A stretch of 64,000 nucleotides of DNA from Crossaster papposus (lineage: Eukaryota; Echinodermata; Asteroidea; Velatida; Solasteridae), in assembly GCA_037893245.1 (NCBI GenBank), contig JBAIAA010000603.1:248001-312000 (forward strand). The letters run 5' to 3'. The notes beneath the pieces are model-generated. The model was given only the letters and a program-made list of their open reading frames with translations, had not been told where the DNA came from and did not search any database. Made by a program: the position numbers and the translations under genes. Shown here piece by piece: positions 10,282 to 22,954 of this stretch (position 1 is its first letter; each line of letters opens with the position of its first letter).

Positions 10282-11777
10282 GTAAGTTTTATTGGGAGGT
10301 TTACAGAATTGACCTATCGCCGTTGAGAGTTAGCTTGAAACGCGCAGTTGCAATTATGTGGAATAATTGCATAAAAGCTATCTGACCGGATACAGGAGTT
10401 GTCTTAGATTTCTGAGAAAACTTTGCCCACGTGTACATGCAGACTTTCGTGAGACAACTAATTGCAAAAAGTCACTTGTTAATGTGTATCTGAATAATGC
10501 AGACTTCCCAGACCCCACTCACATATTTTAACATTCGAGAATAGGAAAAACTTAAGAAATATGAACAGAACAAACGGGCCGATGAGCATTTGCATTAAAT
10601 TTGAAATGCATTTGCATATATTGCGTTTCAACGAACCGGGCATATAATGTGTATGTAGCCAAATAAATGCCTGTATATTTAGATTTTTTTCAACAGACAC
10701 TACGATTGGATAATGGTCCTGAACGGTGAAAGGTCAATTCCATAAAGAAACAAGAATTTAATGAAAAACATAAGCCACATTGCATAAAATCTTGAACGGA
10801 TAGTTACTGGCTTAGGTGATTTCAAACAATGGCAATTGTTTTCAACAGAAACAGAACAGGCACATATATTGGCCCATATAATTGTTCAAAATCATCCAAG
10901 CAGTATTTGCGGTAATTATGGCCTGTGCTCCGTGGCTTCTTGATCGTGTCATATTTTTGATGTACAATGCAATGCATGTTATTTTATTACATATTTAGGC
11001 TTTAGATGTGTCTTTATCATTGGAAAATTATAGAGATTGTGGTATAAAAATTAATGCATGACCTTGAACCATTATGTTAGTGCCCCGCTCGGCTGCGGCC
11101 GCAAGTTCGACTCGTGTTATGAGTAGCATTAGAGCAGTACTGTGGGTATAGGTGGAGCCGGGTCTCGGTGATGATTTTTTTTAACAATCCTTGAAATATG
11201 CTTTGTACCCCATCAACTTTTTTACTTGTCCACATTGCTAGGGAAAATCCCTTCCTTTGGTTTTTGAGTGAGTAAGAAACAATCATGTGTCACTTGATGA
11301 CACCAATTTGATTCCTGAATTAATTTTGTTTGGTACAATTCACACATGTAAATTTTGCTTGGTTTCAAAAATGTAATATACTTTAAATCTAAATACAGTT
11401 AAAATGAACTTCTATTTCAATACAACATTTGTGAAAAATGTATTTGCTCACTAATCCCAAACCACCTTTTCCATGGATGCTATTTGGCCGTGCATATAAT
11501 TTGTGGGTGAGGTGTTATAATGTAATCGATTTGGATAAATATAGATTACTACTGAAATGGGTCACAACTTTTAATAGGATTCTACTTTTACCTCTAACAC
11601 CTCCCCCTCCCCCTCCCCCTCCCCCTCCTCCTCCAAAATTAAAATGACTTTCTTATGCACCCCCTCCTCCATAATTTAATTGACTTTCTTATGCACCCCC
11701 CTCCTCCAAAATTAAAATGACTTCCTTATGCACAAGCTGTAGTGCAGCCTAATGTCATTGTTTCTTTCAATTAACAG

Positions 11778-12156
11778 ACTCTCTGGAAATACAGACTTCT
11801 GTATAAATTTGCGAATTCACGTAGACGTGATGACAACAAGATCCAAGTGGTCATCAAACATAAGAGAAAGCCGGGGAACAACCCACTATTTGGATCACCT
11901 AGTGCCAAAAGACAACCACCACAATGGGGCATTGCAACTATATCAACCATCCAGACCTTCTTCTGAGGACGATGCTTCCATTCAAGCACACATTCACTGG
12001 ATGCAGCAAGAAACATCGAAGAGGAAACCTAACTATTAGCGAATCCAGTTAGCAATGTCCATGACCCTCTCTGACCGGCGTCAGCTCATCACAAAGGAAG
12101 GAGCATCACTGAAGAAGATACAACAGACGTATCCTTGGCTCTTCGATGAAGACGAG
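11778..12156 (+). pseudogene. SAMD3-like exon D (copy 2)
   Basis: Same sequence and borders as copy 1 at 8435, including the frame change and the TAG after KPNY. The breaks therefore pre-date the amplification, or are the same systematic error. Confidence 0.7.
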
Positions 12157-12796
12157 GTCCGTTTCTTTTGTGCAAATTATAAATTATAAATTATAAATAC
12201 ATGTATGTTGATAATCAGAACTCTTTGTCATTAAATATACAAATGTTTAATAACGTCATGGCTTTGTTTACATATGCACTTTCCTATGGAAGTAAAGTCG
12301 GAACACCAGACGATGTAGGGACAGACTCGCTCGTAGGAAAGCGCACATGTACACATATAATCTAAACTGATATAATCTAAACTGCTGTTAACATGTTTTA
12401 AAACATGAATCTAAACAACCTTTGAACACAACAGTGTATGGGTAATTCCTAATGATTTGCAAGGCTATTTGCCCATACACATGGATAACATAGTGCTAGA
12501 AACCTAAATAAAACTTTAACGACATCACATTAAAAAACATAAAGGTCAACCATAATCTTGTATCACAGGCACTTTGCACTTGGTGATAATCAATAATTGA
12601 CAGTAATGCACGGTGCTGTAATTGTGACGCCCTGTTTCAAAATAGGGCTATATTCAAGTATTTAAAATATGTTTTGAATATACAATTTATTATCACATAT
12701 TCGAAAGTGCTCGGTCAAGAGGTGACACAGACATTCCCTACATCAGACTTTATTACAATGTGTGATACATGTACCGTAAAATCCCTGTTTTAATAG

Positions 12797-12979
12797 ATGC
12801 AGACTGAGTTCGACGCCTTAGAGAAGAACAAGAGGGACCTCACGATCTTTTGCAGGCAGGTCTACAGAAGTATGCAACTCCGATTCTCAAGATTTACAGG
12901 GGTTCGAAGAAGATGAAACCCCTTCTTTTGCAGGCACTGGAAGAAGTTGGATTACAGCGCGAGGAGAAAAGTCGAAAAG
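12797..12979 (+). pseudogene. SAMD3-like exon E (copy 2)
   Basis: Equivalent of 9454-9636 with the same missing base in the T run. One substitution changes the codon in the CTTCTTTTGCAG context. Confidence 0.7.
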
Positions 12980-13532
12980 GTACAAAAGCCTAAACTAGCC
13001 CAATGGCCTGCACTTGTCACAAATTGACAATATAACCACACAACTTAATTTTTATTTTTTTTTGTAATTTCCTAGACACCTCACATTTTTTAATAGAAAA
13101 AATGCTATTCAGATATTTTGTTGGTCAAGTATTCGATATAACAGCGTAGCCTTACAAAACTTGTTTTAGCATTAAACCTTAAGCATATGGCACTCTAAAA
13201 GGACAATGCCACCTAGACCGTTACAGTTGTGCGCACAAATTTAATTTAATTTTGTGTGCACAACGGCATGTTCAAGTGTGTACAGCAAAACAGCTTTGGA
13301 GAAAGTGGCATGTGTCCAAAATATCCACTTCATGTATAACTTGAAGGAAATTAAACTGTGTGTGCTATCTTTTAATTTGTATATAATAGCCCCTCCCTAA
13401 TGAGATTTGAAGGTTTGCATGATGAAAAGTTAATAAGATAAGTTGTTTGTGAGAGCACATCGTGGCAAATCTCTGTGTGGCTCTCAAATTGTCTTTCTCA
13501 AATGGTCTTTTGCTTAATATATTTTTTAATAG

Positions 13533-13624
13533 AGGCTACTTACATTACTGCAGCTCTGGCTGTTCCATCTCTGTTGAAGGAGGACGTTGACAATCTGATG
13601 GTTCTTGGAGAGGATTCGGATTTG
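13533..13624 (+). CDS. SAMD3-like exon F (copy 2)
   Basis: Identical in translation to exon F copy 1, with the same acceptor and GTAAGT donor. Phase 0 at its end keeps it compatible with exon D copy 3. Confidence 0.7.
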
Positions 13625-15126
13625 GTAAGTTTTATTGGGAGGTTTACAGAATTGACCTATCGCCGTTGAGAGTTAGCTTGAAACGCGCAGTTGCAATTAT
13701 GTGGAATAATTGCATAAAAGCTATCTGACCGGATACAGGAGTTGTCTTAGAATTCTGAGAAAACTTTGCCCACGTGTACGTGCAGACTTTCGTGAGACAA
13801 CTAATTGCAAAAAGTCACTTGTTAATGTGTATCTGAATAATGCAGACTTCCCAGACCCCACTCACATATTTTAACATTCGAGAATAGGAAAAACTTAAGA
13901 AATATGAACAGAACAAACGGGCCGATGAGCATTTGCATTAAATTTGAAATGCATTTGCATATATTGCGTTTCAACGAACCGGGCATATAATGTGTATGTA
14001 GCCAAATAAATGCCTGTATATTTAGATTTTTTTCAACAGACACTACGATTGGATAATGGTCCTGAACGGTGAAAGGTCAATTCCATAAAGAAACAAGAAT
14101 TTAATGAAAAACATAAGCCACATTGCATAAAATCTTGAACGGATAGTTACTGGCTTAGGTGATTTCAAACAATGGCAATTGTTTTCAACAGAAACAGAAC
14201 AGGCACATATATTGGCCCATATAATTGTTCAAAATCATCCAAGCAGTATTTGCGGTAATTATGGCCTGTGCTCCGTGGCTTCTTGATCGTGTCATATTTT
14301 TGATGTACAATGCAATGCATGTTATTTTATTACATATTTAGGCTTTAGATGTGTCTTTATCATTGGAAAATTATAGAGATTGTGGTATAAAAATTAATGC
14401 ATGACCTTGAACCATTATGTTAGTGCCCCGCTCGGCTGCGGCCGCAAGTTCGACTCGTGTTATGAGTAGCATTAGAGCAGTACTGTGGGTATAGGTGGAG
14501 CCGGGTCTCGGTGATGATTTTTTTTAACAATCCTTGAAATATGCTTTGTACCCCATCAACTTTTTTACTTTTCCACATTGCTAGGGAAAATCCCTTCCTT
14601 TGGTTTTTGAGTGAGTAAGAAACAATCATGTGTCACTTGATGACACCAATTTGATTCCTGAATTAATTTTGTTTGGTACAATTCACACATGTAAATTTTG
14701 CTTGGTTTCAAAAATGTAATATACTTTAAATCTAAATACAGTTAAAATGAACTTCTATTTCAATACAACATTTGTGAAAAATGTATTTGCTCACTAATCC
14801 CAAACCACCTTTTCCATGGATGCTATTTGGCCGTGCATATAATTTGTGGGTGAGGTGTTATAATTTAATCGATTTGGATAAATATAGATTACTACTGAAA
14901 TGGGTCACAACTTTTAATAGGATTCTACTTTTACCTCTAACACCTCCCCCTCCCCCTCCCCCTCCCCCTCCCCCTCCTCCTCCAAAATTAAAATGACTTT
15001 CTTATGCACCCCCTCCTCCATAATTTAATTGACTTTCTTATGCACCCCCCTCCTCCAAAATTAAAATGACTTCCTTATGCACAAGCTGTAGTGCAGCCTA
15101 ATGTCATTGTTTCTTTCAATTAACAG

Positions 15127-15505
15127 ACTCTCTGGAAATACAGACTTCTGTATAAATTTGCGAATTCACGTAGACGTGATGACAACAAGATCCAAGTGGT
15201 CATCAAACATAAGAGAAAGCCGGGGAACAACCCACTATTTGGATCACCTAGTGCCAAAAGACAACCACCACAATGGGGCATTGCAACTATATCAACCATC
15301 CAGACCTTCTTCTGAGGACGATGCTTCCATTCAAGCACACATTCACTGGATGCAGCAAGAAACATCGAAGAGGAAACCTAACTATTAGCGAATCCAGTTA
15401 GCAATGTCCATGACCCTCTCTGACCGGCGTCAGCTCATCACAAAGGAAGGAGCATCACTGAAGAAGATACAACAGACGTATCCTTGGCTCTTCGATGAAG
15501 ACGAG
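15127..15505 (+). pseudogene. SAMD3-like exon D (copy 3)
   Basis: Same borders, frame change and nonsense codon as copies 1 and 2. Confidence 0.7.
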
Positions 15506-16145
15506 GTCCGTTTCTTTTGTGCAAATTATAAATTATAAATTATAAATACATGTATGTTGATAATCAGAACTCTTTGTCATTAAATATACAAATGTTTAAT
15601 AACGTCATGGCTTTGTTTACATATGCACTTTCCTATGGAAGTAAAGTCGGAACACCAGACGATGTAGGGACAGACTCGCTCGTAGGAAAGCGCACATGTA
15701 CACATATAATCTAAACTGATATAATCTAAACTGCTGTTAACATGTTTTAAAACATGAATCTAAACAACCTTTGAACACAACAGTGTATGGGTAATTCCTA
15801 ATGATTTGCAAGGCTATTTGCCCATACACATGGATAACATAGTGCTAGAAACCTAAATAAAACTTTAACGACATCACATTAAAAAACATAAAGGTCAACC
15901 ATAATCTTGTATCACAGGCACTTTGCACTTGGTGATAATCAATAATTGACAGTAATGCACGGTGCTGTAATTGTGACGCCCTGTTTCAAAATAGGGCTAT
16001 ATTCAAGTATTTAAAATATGTTTTGAATATACAATTTATTATCACATATTCGAAAGTGCTCGGTCAAGAGGTGACACAGACATTCCCTACATCAGACTTT
16101 ATTACAATGTGTGATACATGTACCGTAAAATCCCTGTTTTAATAG

Positions 16146-16328
16146 ATGCAGACTGAGTTCGACGCCTTAGAGAAGAACAAGAGGGACCTCACGATCTTTT
16201 GCAGGCAGGTCTACAGAAGTATGCAACTCCGATTCTCAAGATTTACAGGGGTTCGAAGAAGATGAAACCCCTTCTTGTGCAGGCACTGGAAGAAGTTGGA
16301 TTACAGCGCGAGGAGAAAAGTCGAAAAG
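16146..16328 (+). pseudogene. SAMD3-like exon E (copy 3)
   Basis: Same as copy 1, including the G of CTTCTTGTGCAGG, so copies 1 and 3 agree where copy 2 differs. Confidence 0.7.
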
Positions 16329-16881
16329 GTACAAAAGCCTAAACTAGCCCAATGGCCTGCACTTGTCACAAATTGACAATATAACCACACAACTTAATTT
16401 TTATTTTTTTTTGTAATTTCCTAGACACCTCACATTTTTTAATAGAAAAAATGCTATTCAGATATTTTGTTGGTCAAGTATTCGATATAACAGCGTAGCC
16501 TTACAAAACTTGTTTTAGCATTAAACCTTAAGCATATGGCACTCTAAAAGGACAATGCCACCTAGACCGTTACAGTTGTGCGCACAAATTTAATTTAATT
16601 TTGTGTGCACAACGGCATGTTCAAGTGTGTACAGCAAAACAGCTTTGGAGAAAGTGGCATGTGTCCAAAATATCCACTTCATGTATAACTTGAAGGAAAT
16701 TAAACTGTGTGTGCTATCTTTTAATTTGTATATAATAGCCCCTCCCTAATGAGATTTGAAGGTTTGCATGATGAAATGTTAATAAGATAAGTTGTTTGTG
16801 AGAGCACATCGTGGCAAATCTCTGTGTGGCTCTCAAATTGTCTTTCTCAAATGGTCTTTTGCTTAATATATTTTTTAATAG

Positions 16882-16973
16882 AGGCTACTTACATTACTGC
16901 AGCTCTGGCTGTTCCATCTCTGTTGAAGGAGGACGTTGACAATCTGATGGTTCTTGGAGAGGATTCGGATTTG
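16882..16973 (+). CDS. SAMD3-like exon F (copy 3)
   Basis: Unbroken. It precedes the single terminal exon and ends in phase 0, matching that exon's first codon. Confidence 0.7.
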
Positions 16974-18176
16974 GTAAGTTTTATTGGGAGGTTTACAGAA
17001 TTGACCTATCGCCGTTGAGAGTTAGCTTGAAACGCGCAGTTGCAATTATGTGGAATAATTGCATAAAAGCTATCTGACCGGATACAGGAGTTGTCTTAGA
17101 TTTCTGAGAAAACTTTGCCCACGTGTACGTGCAGACTTTCGTGAGACAACTAATTGCAAAAAGTCACTTGTTAATGTGTATCTGAATAATGCAGACTTCC
17201 CAGACCCCACTCACATATTTTAACATTCGAGAATAGGAAAAACTTAAGAAATATGAACAGAACAAACGGGCCGATGAGCATTTGCATTAAATTTGAAATG
17301 CATTTGCATATATTGCGTTTCAACGAACCGGGCATATAATGTGTATGTAGCCAAATAAATGCCTGTATATTTAGATTTTTTTCAACAGACACTACGATTG
17401 GATAATGGTCCTGAACGGTGAAAGGTCAATTCCATAAAGAAACAAGAATTTAATGAAAAACATAAGCCACATTGCATAAAATCTTGAACGGATAGTTACT
17501 GGCTTAGGTGATTTCAAACAATGGCAATTGTTTTCAACAGAAACAGAACAGGCACATATATTGGCCCATATAATTGTTCAAAATCATCCAAGCAGTATTT
17601 GCGGTAATTATGGCCTGTGCTCCGTGGCTTCTTGATCGTGTCATATTTTTGATGTACAATGCAATGCATGTTATTTTATTACATATTTAGGCTTTAGATG
17701 TGTCTTTATCATTGGAAAATTATAGAGATTGTGGTATAAAAATTAATGCATGACCTTGAACCATTATGTTAGTGCCCCGCTCGGCTGCGGCCGCAAGTTC
17801 GACTCGTGTTATGAGTAGCATTAGAGCAGTACTGTGGGTATAGGTGGAGCCGGGTCTCGGTGATGATTTTTTTTAACAATCCTTGAAATATGCTTTGTAC
17901 CCCATCAACTTTTTTACTTTTCCACATTGCTAGGGAAAATCCCTTCCTTTGGTTTTTGAGTGAGTAAGAAACAATCATGTGTCACTTGATGACACCAATT
18001 TGATTCCTGAATTAATTTTGTTTGGTACAATTCACACATGTAAATTTTGCAAGGTTTCAAGATTTTGGCAACACAGTATTCTTTTTAAAAATATTCTCAT
18101 ATTTTTCAGATATAGCTTTACGTATATCATGCTTAATACTCAATTGTTTTCTTCTTTTCTTTTATTTTGTCAACAG

Positions 18177-18452
18177 AAGGATTTTCCAATAATTCGGGGA
18201 GATGAAAGTAATTTCACCTCATGTACTACTTTTGATGTGGTGATTGATGGCATAGTTGTTAGCAGCTCCACTAACCTACTTATGGCCCTCTCTGTGTACT
18301 TGGCAGGATTCTATGTCATCAACTTGGCTTATCCCTCGTGTCTTAAAAAGACATGTACTTTCTTCCAGAAGGTGATCCTGAACATCCAAGATAATCAGAA
18401 GCCTGAACGAGATGTTGTATCCTTACTGGAGAAGCTTACACTAAATAACTAA
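18177..18452 (+). CDS. SAMD3-like gene, terminal exon
   Basis: It follows CAACAG and opens in phase 0 (KDFPIIRGDESNFTSCTTFD). It then reads VVIDGIVVSSSTNLLMALSV, YLAGFYVINLAYP and a stop at 18450-18452. The pattern of a short hydrophobic segment with alternating SSST/LLMAL, followed by YVINLAYP, fits the C-terminal region of SAMD3-like proteins. The exon is open throughout and is not duplicated, so amplification was confined to the internal cassette. Confidence 0.65.
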   Translation, partial: KDFPIIRGDESNFTSCTTFDVVIDGIVVSSSTNLLMALSVYLAGFYVINLAYPSCLKKTCTFFQKVILNIQDNQKPERDVVSLLEKLTLNN

Positions 18453-18935
18453 GAAATCAAGATATTTCTTAAGATTGATGTTCAAATGTTTTAAAGTTGT
18501 ATGTGCATAGTTTGGTTCATGTTTCCACATGTTTCACAAAACATTAAGCAATGCTAACTCCACTTGTGCAACATTTAACTTTGCGCAATATTTAAGAAAA
18601 TGTACATAGTAAGTTTGTGACTTATGAAACAAATAATGGTGTAACTTATACAATTACATTAATTGACATAAGTTACGGCACAGAAACTTTGAATGAACCA
18701 TTTTATTATCACCTTAACAAAACATTCGTGGCATTGTTGTTTATTAACCTGTGTTGCTGTGTAATTTTAAAGAAATTTGAAGAAAAAAAATGAAATTCAA
18801 AATGGTAGGCAAAGGGGATTCAAAGCCTGTTTTATGACAGAACCGAAACAATTGAAGAAAACAAGTTTCCTTGTCCAAGATGTTAAAGTTATGTAAAATG
18901 TTACACATCTTCGCAAAGTTGTTTGAAATTGACCG
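18453..18935. other. 3' flank, no gene seen
   Basis: AT-rich sequence after the terminal exon, probably 3' UTR grading into intergenic DNA. No AATAAA within a sensible distance is striking enough to call. Confidence 0.4.
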
Positions 18936-19175
18936 TTATTTAATAGCAGTGCAACATATTTGTTTCTAAACCAGTTCATGTAGAAATCTGTGTATACGCG
19001 CAAAGTTTTTCCCAGAATTTTAAACCGATGATGGATAAACCTTTACATGTAAGGCCGTAAATATATGTCAGCGACAAAGGCCGGAAATATCAGGGTGTGC
19101 TACCCACAGATACTGACACGAAATCGAGGGTGTGAAAAACAATCCCAGATTCCTGGTACGAACTGGTTTAAATCC
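18936..19175. repeat. Dispersed repeat, copy 1
   Basis: It contains GTGTATACGCGCAAAGTTTT, then TATATGTCAGCGAC and GGCCGGAAATATCAGGGTGT, then GTGCTACCCACAGAT and GTGAAAAACAATCCC. A second copy of the right part is at 44275-44455 and a left fragment is at 58220-58303. It is an unclassified interspersed repeat family. Confidence 0.7.
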
Positions 19176-19962
19176 TAAGCATGGCACATGTTAAATACTT
19201 TTATTAACCAGCTGATAACGATTAGAAGGTTTTAAACCATTGGTATTACCAATTAATTGTTCTTAAACGTCTTTTTGATTTATTTAAGATTACAAATTGA
19301 GACGATGATATGGTAAAAATTTGTTGTCCTTTTCAGGAAATTTCTATGCATTCTTGCTTGAAAAAAACATGTTGAGAATGTAGTGTCAAAAGAGGTCATA
19401 ATGGGGAAAAATGTACAATGTAATTAGATGGCCACTCAAAGATCTGGGTAATCATAATAATATGGCTTAGAATTAATGTTATGGATGTTTATATTGAGGT
19501 TTGATATTAATCATTGAGACTCAAAATATTTGGTACTTCAAATGTTTGATAAAATAAAAGCTGATTAGCCAAAATAACATACGAATGTTGTAAACTTCTA
19601 ACAGTTTTGTTACACTCTTGTACATCATTTACAAATGTAAAATGTCACAAACTTTGAACCAAAATATTTGTCATGGATGATCTCAAAAACATGCGTAGAA
19701 GTGGCTTTTGACCAAAGTGTGGCATTCGACAAACAATAATCATGCAACTATGTGTTAAAGAAGACAATGGGTCTTTTTACAAGCGCTCTCATTTTATCCC
19801 CAAATGTTTTAATTGGAAAATTATTTATTGGGATTTACCCATTGTTCAAATATACTGCGTGTTACAGCAGCTGTATCTTCTTGAGAGATGTTGAAAAAAT
19901 AAACAGTATTAACAAACAAAAACAGAAATCTTTGTGTTTCTCTTGGAGGTGTCATCATAATT

Positions 19963-20067
19963 CTGCAGTGGTAGATCCAAGGAGCTTAACATTGGCACTG
20001 TGACCCAATCCATCCAGTAAGCTAAACATGTCCTAACACCGTGCTATACTTGGATCTGCCACTGCTA
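19963..20067. mobile_element. Short hAT-like MITE
   Basis: Inverted ends GCAGTGGTAGATCCAAG and CTTGGATCTGCCACTGC enclose about 70 bp of unrelated sequence. CAGTGGYRGATCC ends are typical of hAT-family non-autonomous elements. An 8-bp target duplication was not recognised, so the class is inferred from the termini alone. Confidence 0.55.
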
Positions 20068-20126
20068 CAAATTTCAGTATGTCAGATTTCTGGAATGACA
20101 AATGTTAAATCATCAAAGCTCATTAG

Positions 20127-20440
20127 TCACTGGACTACAGTGTGATTAGTCAGAAGTTCAATTACAAGTCGCTTGACTAACAGATTAGTCGTATCAGACA
20201 TGATCCTATCCTTGTCATATGACTAATTCGGTTAGTCAGAAGTTCAATGACGAATCGCGAAAGTCACTTGACTAAGAGATAAGTCGTATCAGACATGGTC
20301 CTATCCTTGTCATAGGACTACTTTTATAAGTCAGAGTCTTGACTGATTTAGTTAGTCATCAACAGTAGGTGACTAATTTAGGTAAGTCGTACGAGACATT
20401 GCTCTGGACAATTTCTTTTTAGTCAAAATGACAAACTAAT
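20127..20440. repeat. Diverged tandem repeat of AGTC/GACTAA motifs
   Basis: Units of about 110 bp contain TAAGTCGTATCAGACATG, then GTCCTATCCTTGTCAT, then a GACTA...TTAGTCAG core. About three imperfect units are visible. The AGTC/GACT words make local foldbacks. Confidence 0.65.
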
Positions 20441-20444
20441 TTTT

Positions 20445-20880
20445 AGAGTGTACACACACACACACGCAAGTGGGTAAATGCCGTCAATAGGGGACGGGGC
20501 ATTGTCCGACCGTCTTTCCTCTTTTGTTTGTACTCTAACGTTTTCGGATGATCGCCATAGGGTTTGCACACGAGTCTGAATCGGGGACCTTTGCGGAATA
20601 GGGGACCCCATTGTTCCCTTTGTCCTACGTCCCCTATTTCAATCAAAAACAAACGCACACACACAGCTCTGTTTTGACCGGCAATCGTGGACGGGGTATT
20701 CTCCGACCGTCTTCCCTCTTTTGTTTATACTCTAACGTTTTTTGATGATCGCCATAGGATTTGTACATGGGAAAAGATCGTGGACGTTGTGTCAATCGTG
20801 GACCCATTGTTTGAATCAATATTCTTTTGTCCGACGACCACGATTGCCAGTCAATACAAACGCACACGGCACACCAAGTC
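20445..20880. repeat. Two diverged copies of a ~210-bp direct repeat
   Basis: The copies start near 20445 and 20655. Both carry a CACACA stretch, a GGGGACGGGGCATT or GTGGACGGGGTATT block, CCGACCGTCTT, CTCTTTTGTTT, ACTCTAACGTTTT and GATGATCGCCATAGG. They differ by many substitutions, so the duplication is old. Confidence 0.7.
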
Positions 20881-21585
20881 GTGAACCACATAACGATTGA
20901 GGCTCGATATTGTGTTTTCCTTTATTCCTATGTTATACCCAATCCCCATTGCTTTGCGCTTGCACCGTCGATCGAGGACCGAATTTTTCCATTTATACCG
21001 CCGACCGAGGGGATTTTGTTTCCTTTGTTCTCCTTTGTGTCTCGCCCCTCGGTCGTTATGTGGTACCAGAGCTGGCAGGCCCGCTGGAACACATTTTTTC
21101 CCGGGGGTGGGTACTTTATTTGATAAAATTGTCGGCAAGCGCGAAGCCATTACGGCGTGGGGTCCGGGAGCTTTGAGTTTATAGATGCTCTGTGGTGCAA
21201 TCTGAGCGTTTAATTGACACTTTTACTGCATTTGTAAAGTGTAAAAGATATTTCAAAATTTCGTTTTTTGGGGACACTTTTGAACAATTTTGTAATAATT
21301 TTGTATGCTGAAACTTCTTAAAAAGATGACGGATTCCAAAATATCGCTGAATACCTGTAATCCACGACTCAACCCAACTGTTAAGTAATGAGTATTTTAT
21401 GTATTTTATGGTGCCCTTTATGGTGTGTACAAACAAACGAGTGTTATTCCCATCATAAGACCCCAGAGCTATTTTGTCATAAATTATGCAAGGTCTCAAT
21501 AAAGCACTCTTCAGCTGAAATGTACTCTGTAGTGATCTCACAATTTTGTTGAGTTTACCCTGGATTTGGGGGAGACCCTGAGATT

Positions 21586-21586
<1 letters not shown>

Positions 21587-21626
<40 letters not shown>
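21587..21626. repeat. 40-nt poly-C run
   Basis: An uninterrupted run of forty C on the plus strand, followed by ACCCCC repeats. It is an extreme homopolymer; length may vary between alleles or be misassembled. Confidence 0.9.
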
Positions 21627-22068
21627 ACCCCCACCCCCACCCTCTCCTGGCCTCTCCAGAGCGTAATTCTTAACTCTTTTTTTCTTTTTTTGTGTAAAAC
21701 ACGCATCTGGGGGATCAGTTCTAGCCACATTATCTCTGCTAGATGACAGTCCAGGGTTGGAGTTCGTGGACGGGCAAATACATCAAACGTCTGCAGGCCA
21801 ATTGGGTTAGACATTCCCTAAAAGCGGGAGTTTCAAACCCTGTCTGGTTTTGGCGACGCGATGACTTTTTAGTTCAATCAGTGATTGATTATTACCGGTG
21901 ATAATATGCCGTCCCCTTTTTTTTCTCTTTTGGAAGGGGAGCAGGGCATATTTTCTGTGCTATGCACTTCTTCAGTCACCATTCTTTTAGTTCACTTTCC
22001 TTTCCTTGTTTTGATTTGTGTATCGGTTTATATGACAAGTGGCAAGGACAAATACCGTCTTTTTTTTT

Positions 22069-22086
22069 GGGGGGGGGGGGGGGGGG
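22069..22086. repeat. 18-nt poly-G run
   Basis: Nine T are followed by eighteen G on the plus strand. It lies 480 bp from the poly-C run, in opposite base sense. Confidence 0.9.
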
Positions 22087-22112
22087 CGGTGTCTTGACTT
22101 ATTTATTTTGTT

Positions 22113-22954
22113 TTAGTCTTGAGATTCATTTCCTTGATCATTGTTTTGTTCTTCCAATAGGATTTGCAGATTCTCCTCATCAAAATTTTGTTCCTCTTGG
22201 TTGGATTGTGGAGTCCTAGATCGAACAAGTTCATATTTTATGTTTTTGTGCCGTTTGTATGCCAGGATAGGTTGGGTATCAAATAGCCTATTTAGGTATT
22301 CGTTTTCACTAATCAAGTGCCAGTGTTTGAGGATAGCCCGTTTGAGGGCTGGGTGCGCGACATGTGGGGAGTGTGGTATTGTTTTTGTTTTTTTCACGCT
22401 TAGGGTCCGCGGGAGTCTTGCCTCTTTGAGAAGGGAGGGCTAGGTCTTCGTTTGTGTATCCGCGCTTTTGAAGTTTGTCTTCGAAGAATTCAACCCTCTC
22501 CTCAAAGTCTTTTAAATGGGTACATAATACGTTTGTATCTGGTCACTTCGCCCTTGATTAATCCGCTAAATACCGACTTAGGGTGTGCTGAATCTCGAGC
22601 TAGGTACTGAAATGTATCAGTTTTTTGGATAGCTACTCGAGTGCCCAATATCCCTTCATGTATGAATCGTTCGCCTTTGTAGATAAAAAGGTCGAGAAAA
22701 GTGACTTGGCGGTGTGAGATCTCAGACGTGAACTTCAGCGTTGGATGAATTTTATTAAGTGATTGCACTAGGTCAGCAGCCTGCTTTTCATTTCCGTTAA
22801 CGATTATAAGAACATCGTCTCTATATCCCATGTAGCTCACAATTGAGGGATTGTGAGGGATAATGTTTTCTTGTTTGTATTTAAATAGGGTTATGTCACA
22901 AATCTCCGGACTGCATTCGCTGTGCCCATGGCCACGCCAATTTTTTGTCTTCAC
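22113..22954 (-). pseudogene. Penelope-like retroelement RT fragment
   Basis: On the minus strand, 22954-22502 reads SYMGYRDDVLIIVNGNEKQA, then LNKIHPTLKFTSEISHRQVT, FLDLFIYKG and HPKSVFSGLIKGEVTRYKRI. This is the catalytic palm with YRDD in place of the usual Y-x-DD, followed by the HPKS/F-x-G-x-x-KGE motif of Penelope-like reverse transcriptases. After broken sequence, 22397-22113 holds LKRAILKHWHLI and LAYKRHKNIKYELVRSR, the RT C-terminal motif of the same group. The N-terminal RT motifs and a GIY-YIG endonuclease are not seen, so this is a degraded internal fragment. Confidence 0.75.

Larger units (their letters stand above)
8021..11357 (+). repeat. Tandem unit 1 (3337 bp) of the exon D-E-F cassette
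   Basis: This is the first of three nearly identical direct units. It begins in CTTGGTTTCAAAAATG and contains exons D, E and F plus their introns. Landmarks recur with constant offsets. The only length difference I can see between units is the CCCCCT array at about 8270 (three copies here). Internal intron features include a hairpin, GTTGTGCGCACAAATTT...AATTTTGTGTGCACAAC, near 9886-9924. Confidence 0.95.
11358..14700 (+). repeat. Tandem unit 2 (3343 bp)
   Basis: The second direct copy of the exon D-E-F cassette, with the same order and spacing as unit 1 plus one extra CCCCCT hexamer. I saw only scattered substitutions between the units, for example CTTCTTGTGCAGG in unit 1 against CTTCTTTTGCAGG here near 12926. 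Confidence 0.95.
14701..18049 (+). repeat. Tandem unit 3 (3349 bp)
   Basis: The third copy, with five CCCCCT hexamers. It ends at 18049 in AAATTTTGC followed by AAGGTTTCAA, where the other junctions read ATTTTGC followed by TTGGTTTCAA. Unique sequence resumes there. A near-match of about 17 bp at the outer borders points to microhomology at the original breakpoint. Confidence 0.95.
20881..22112. other. Non-coding stretch with homopolymer tracts
   Basis: No gene is seen. A long minus-strand open frame here exists only because the 40-C run translates as polyglycine. The remainder has no family similarity that I can recognise. Confidence 0.5.

Noticed and set aside
21179-21814. 211-residue minus-strand open frame
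   Set aside because: It is open only because the 40-C run reads as polyglycine; the flanks have no coding character.
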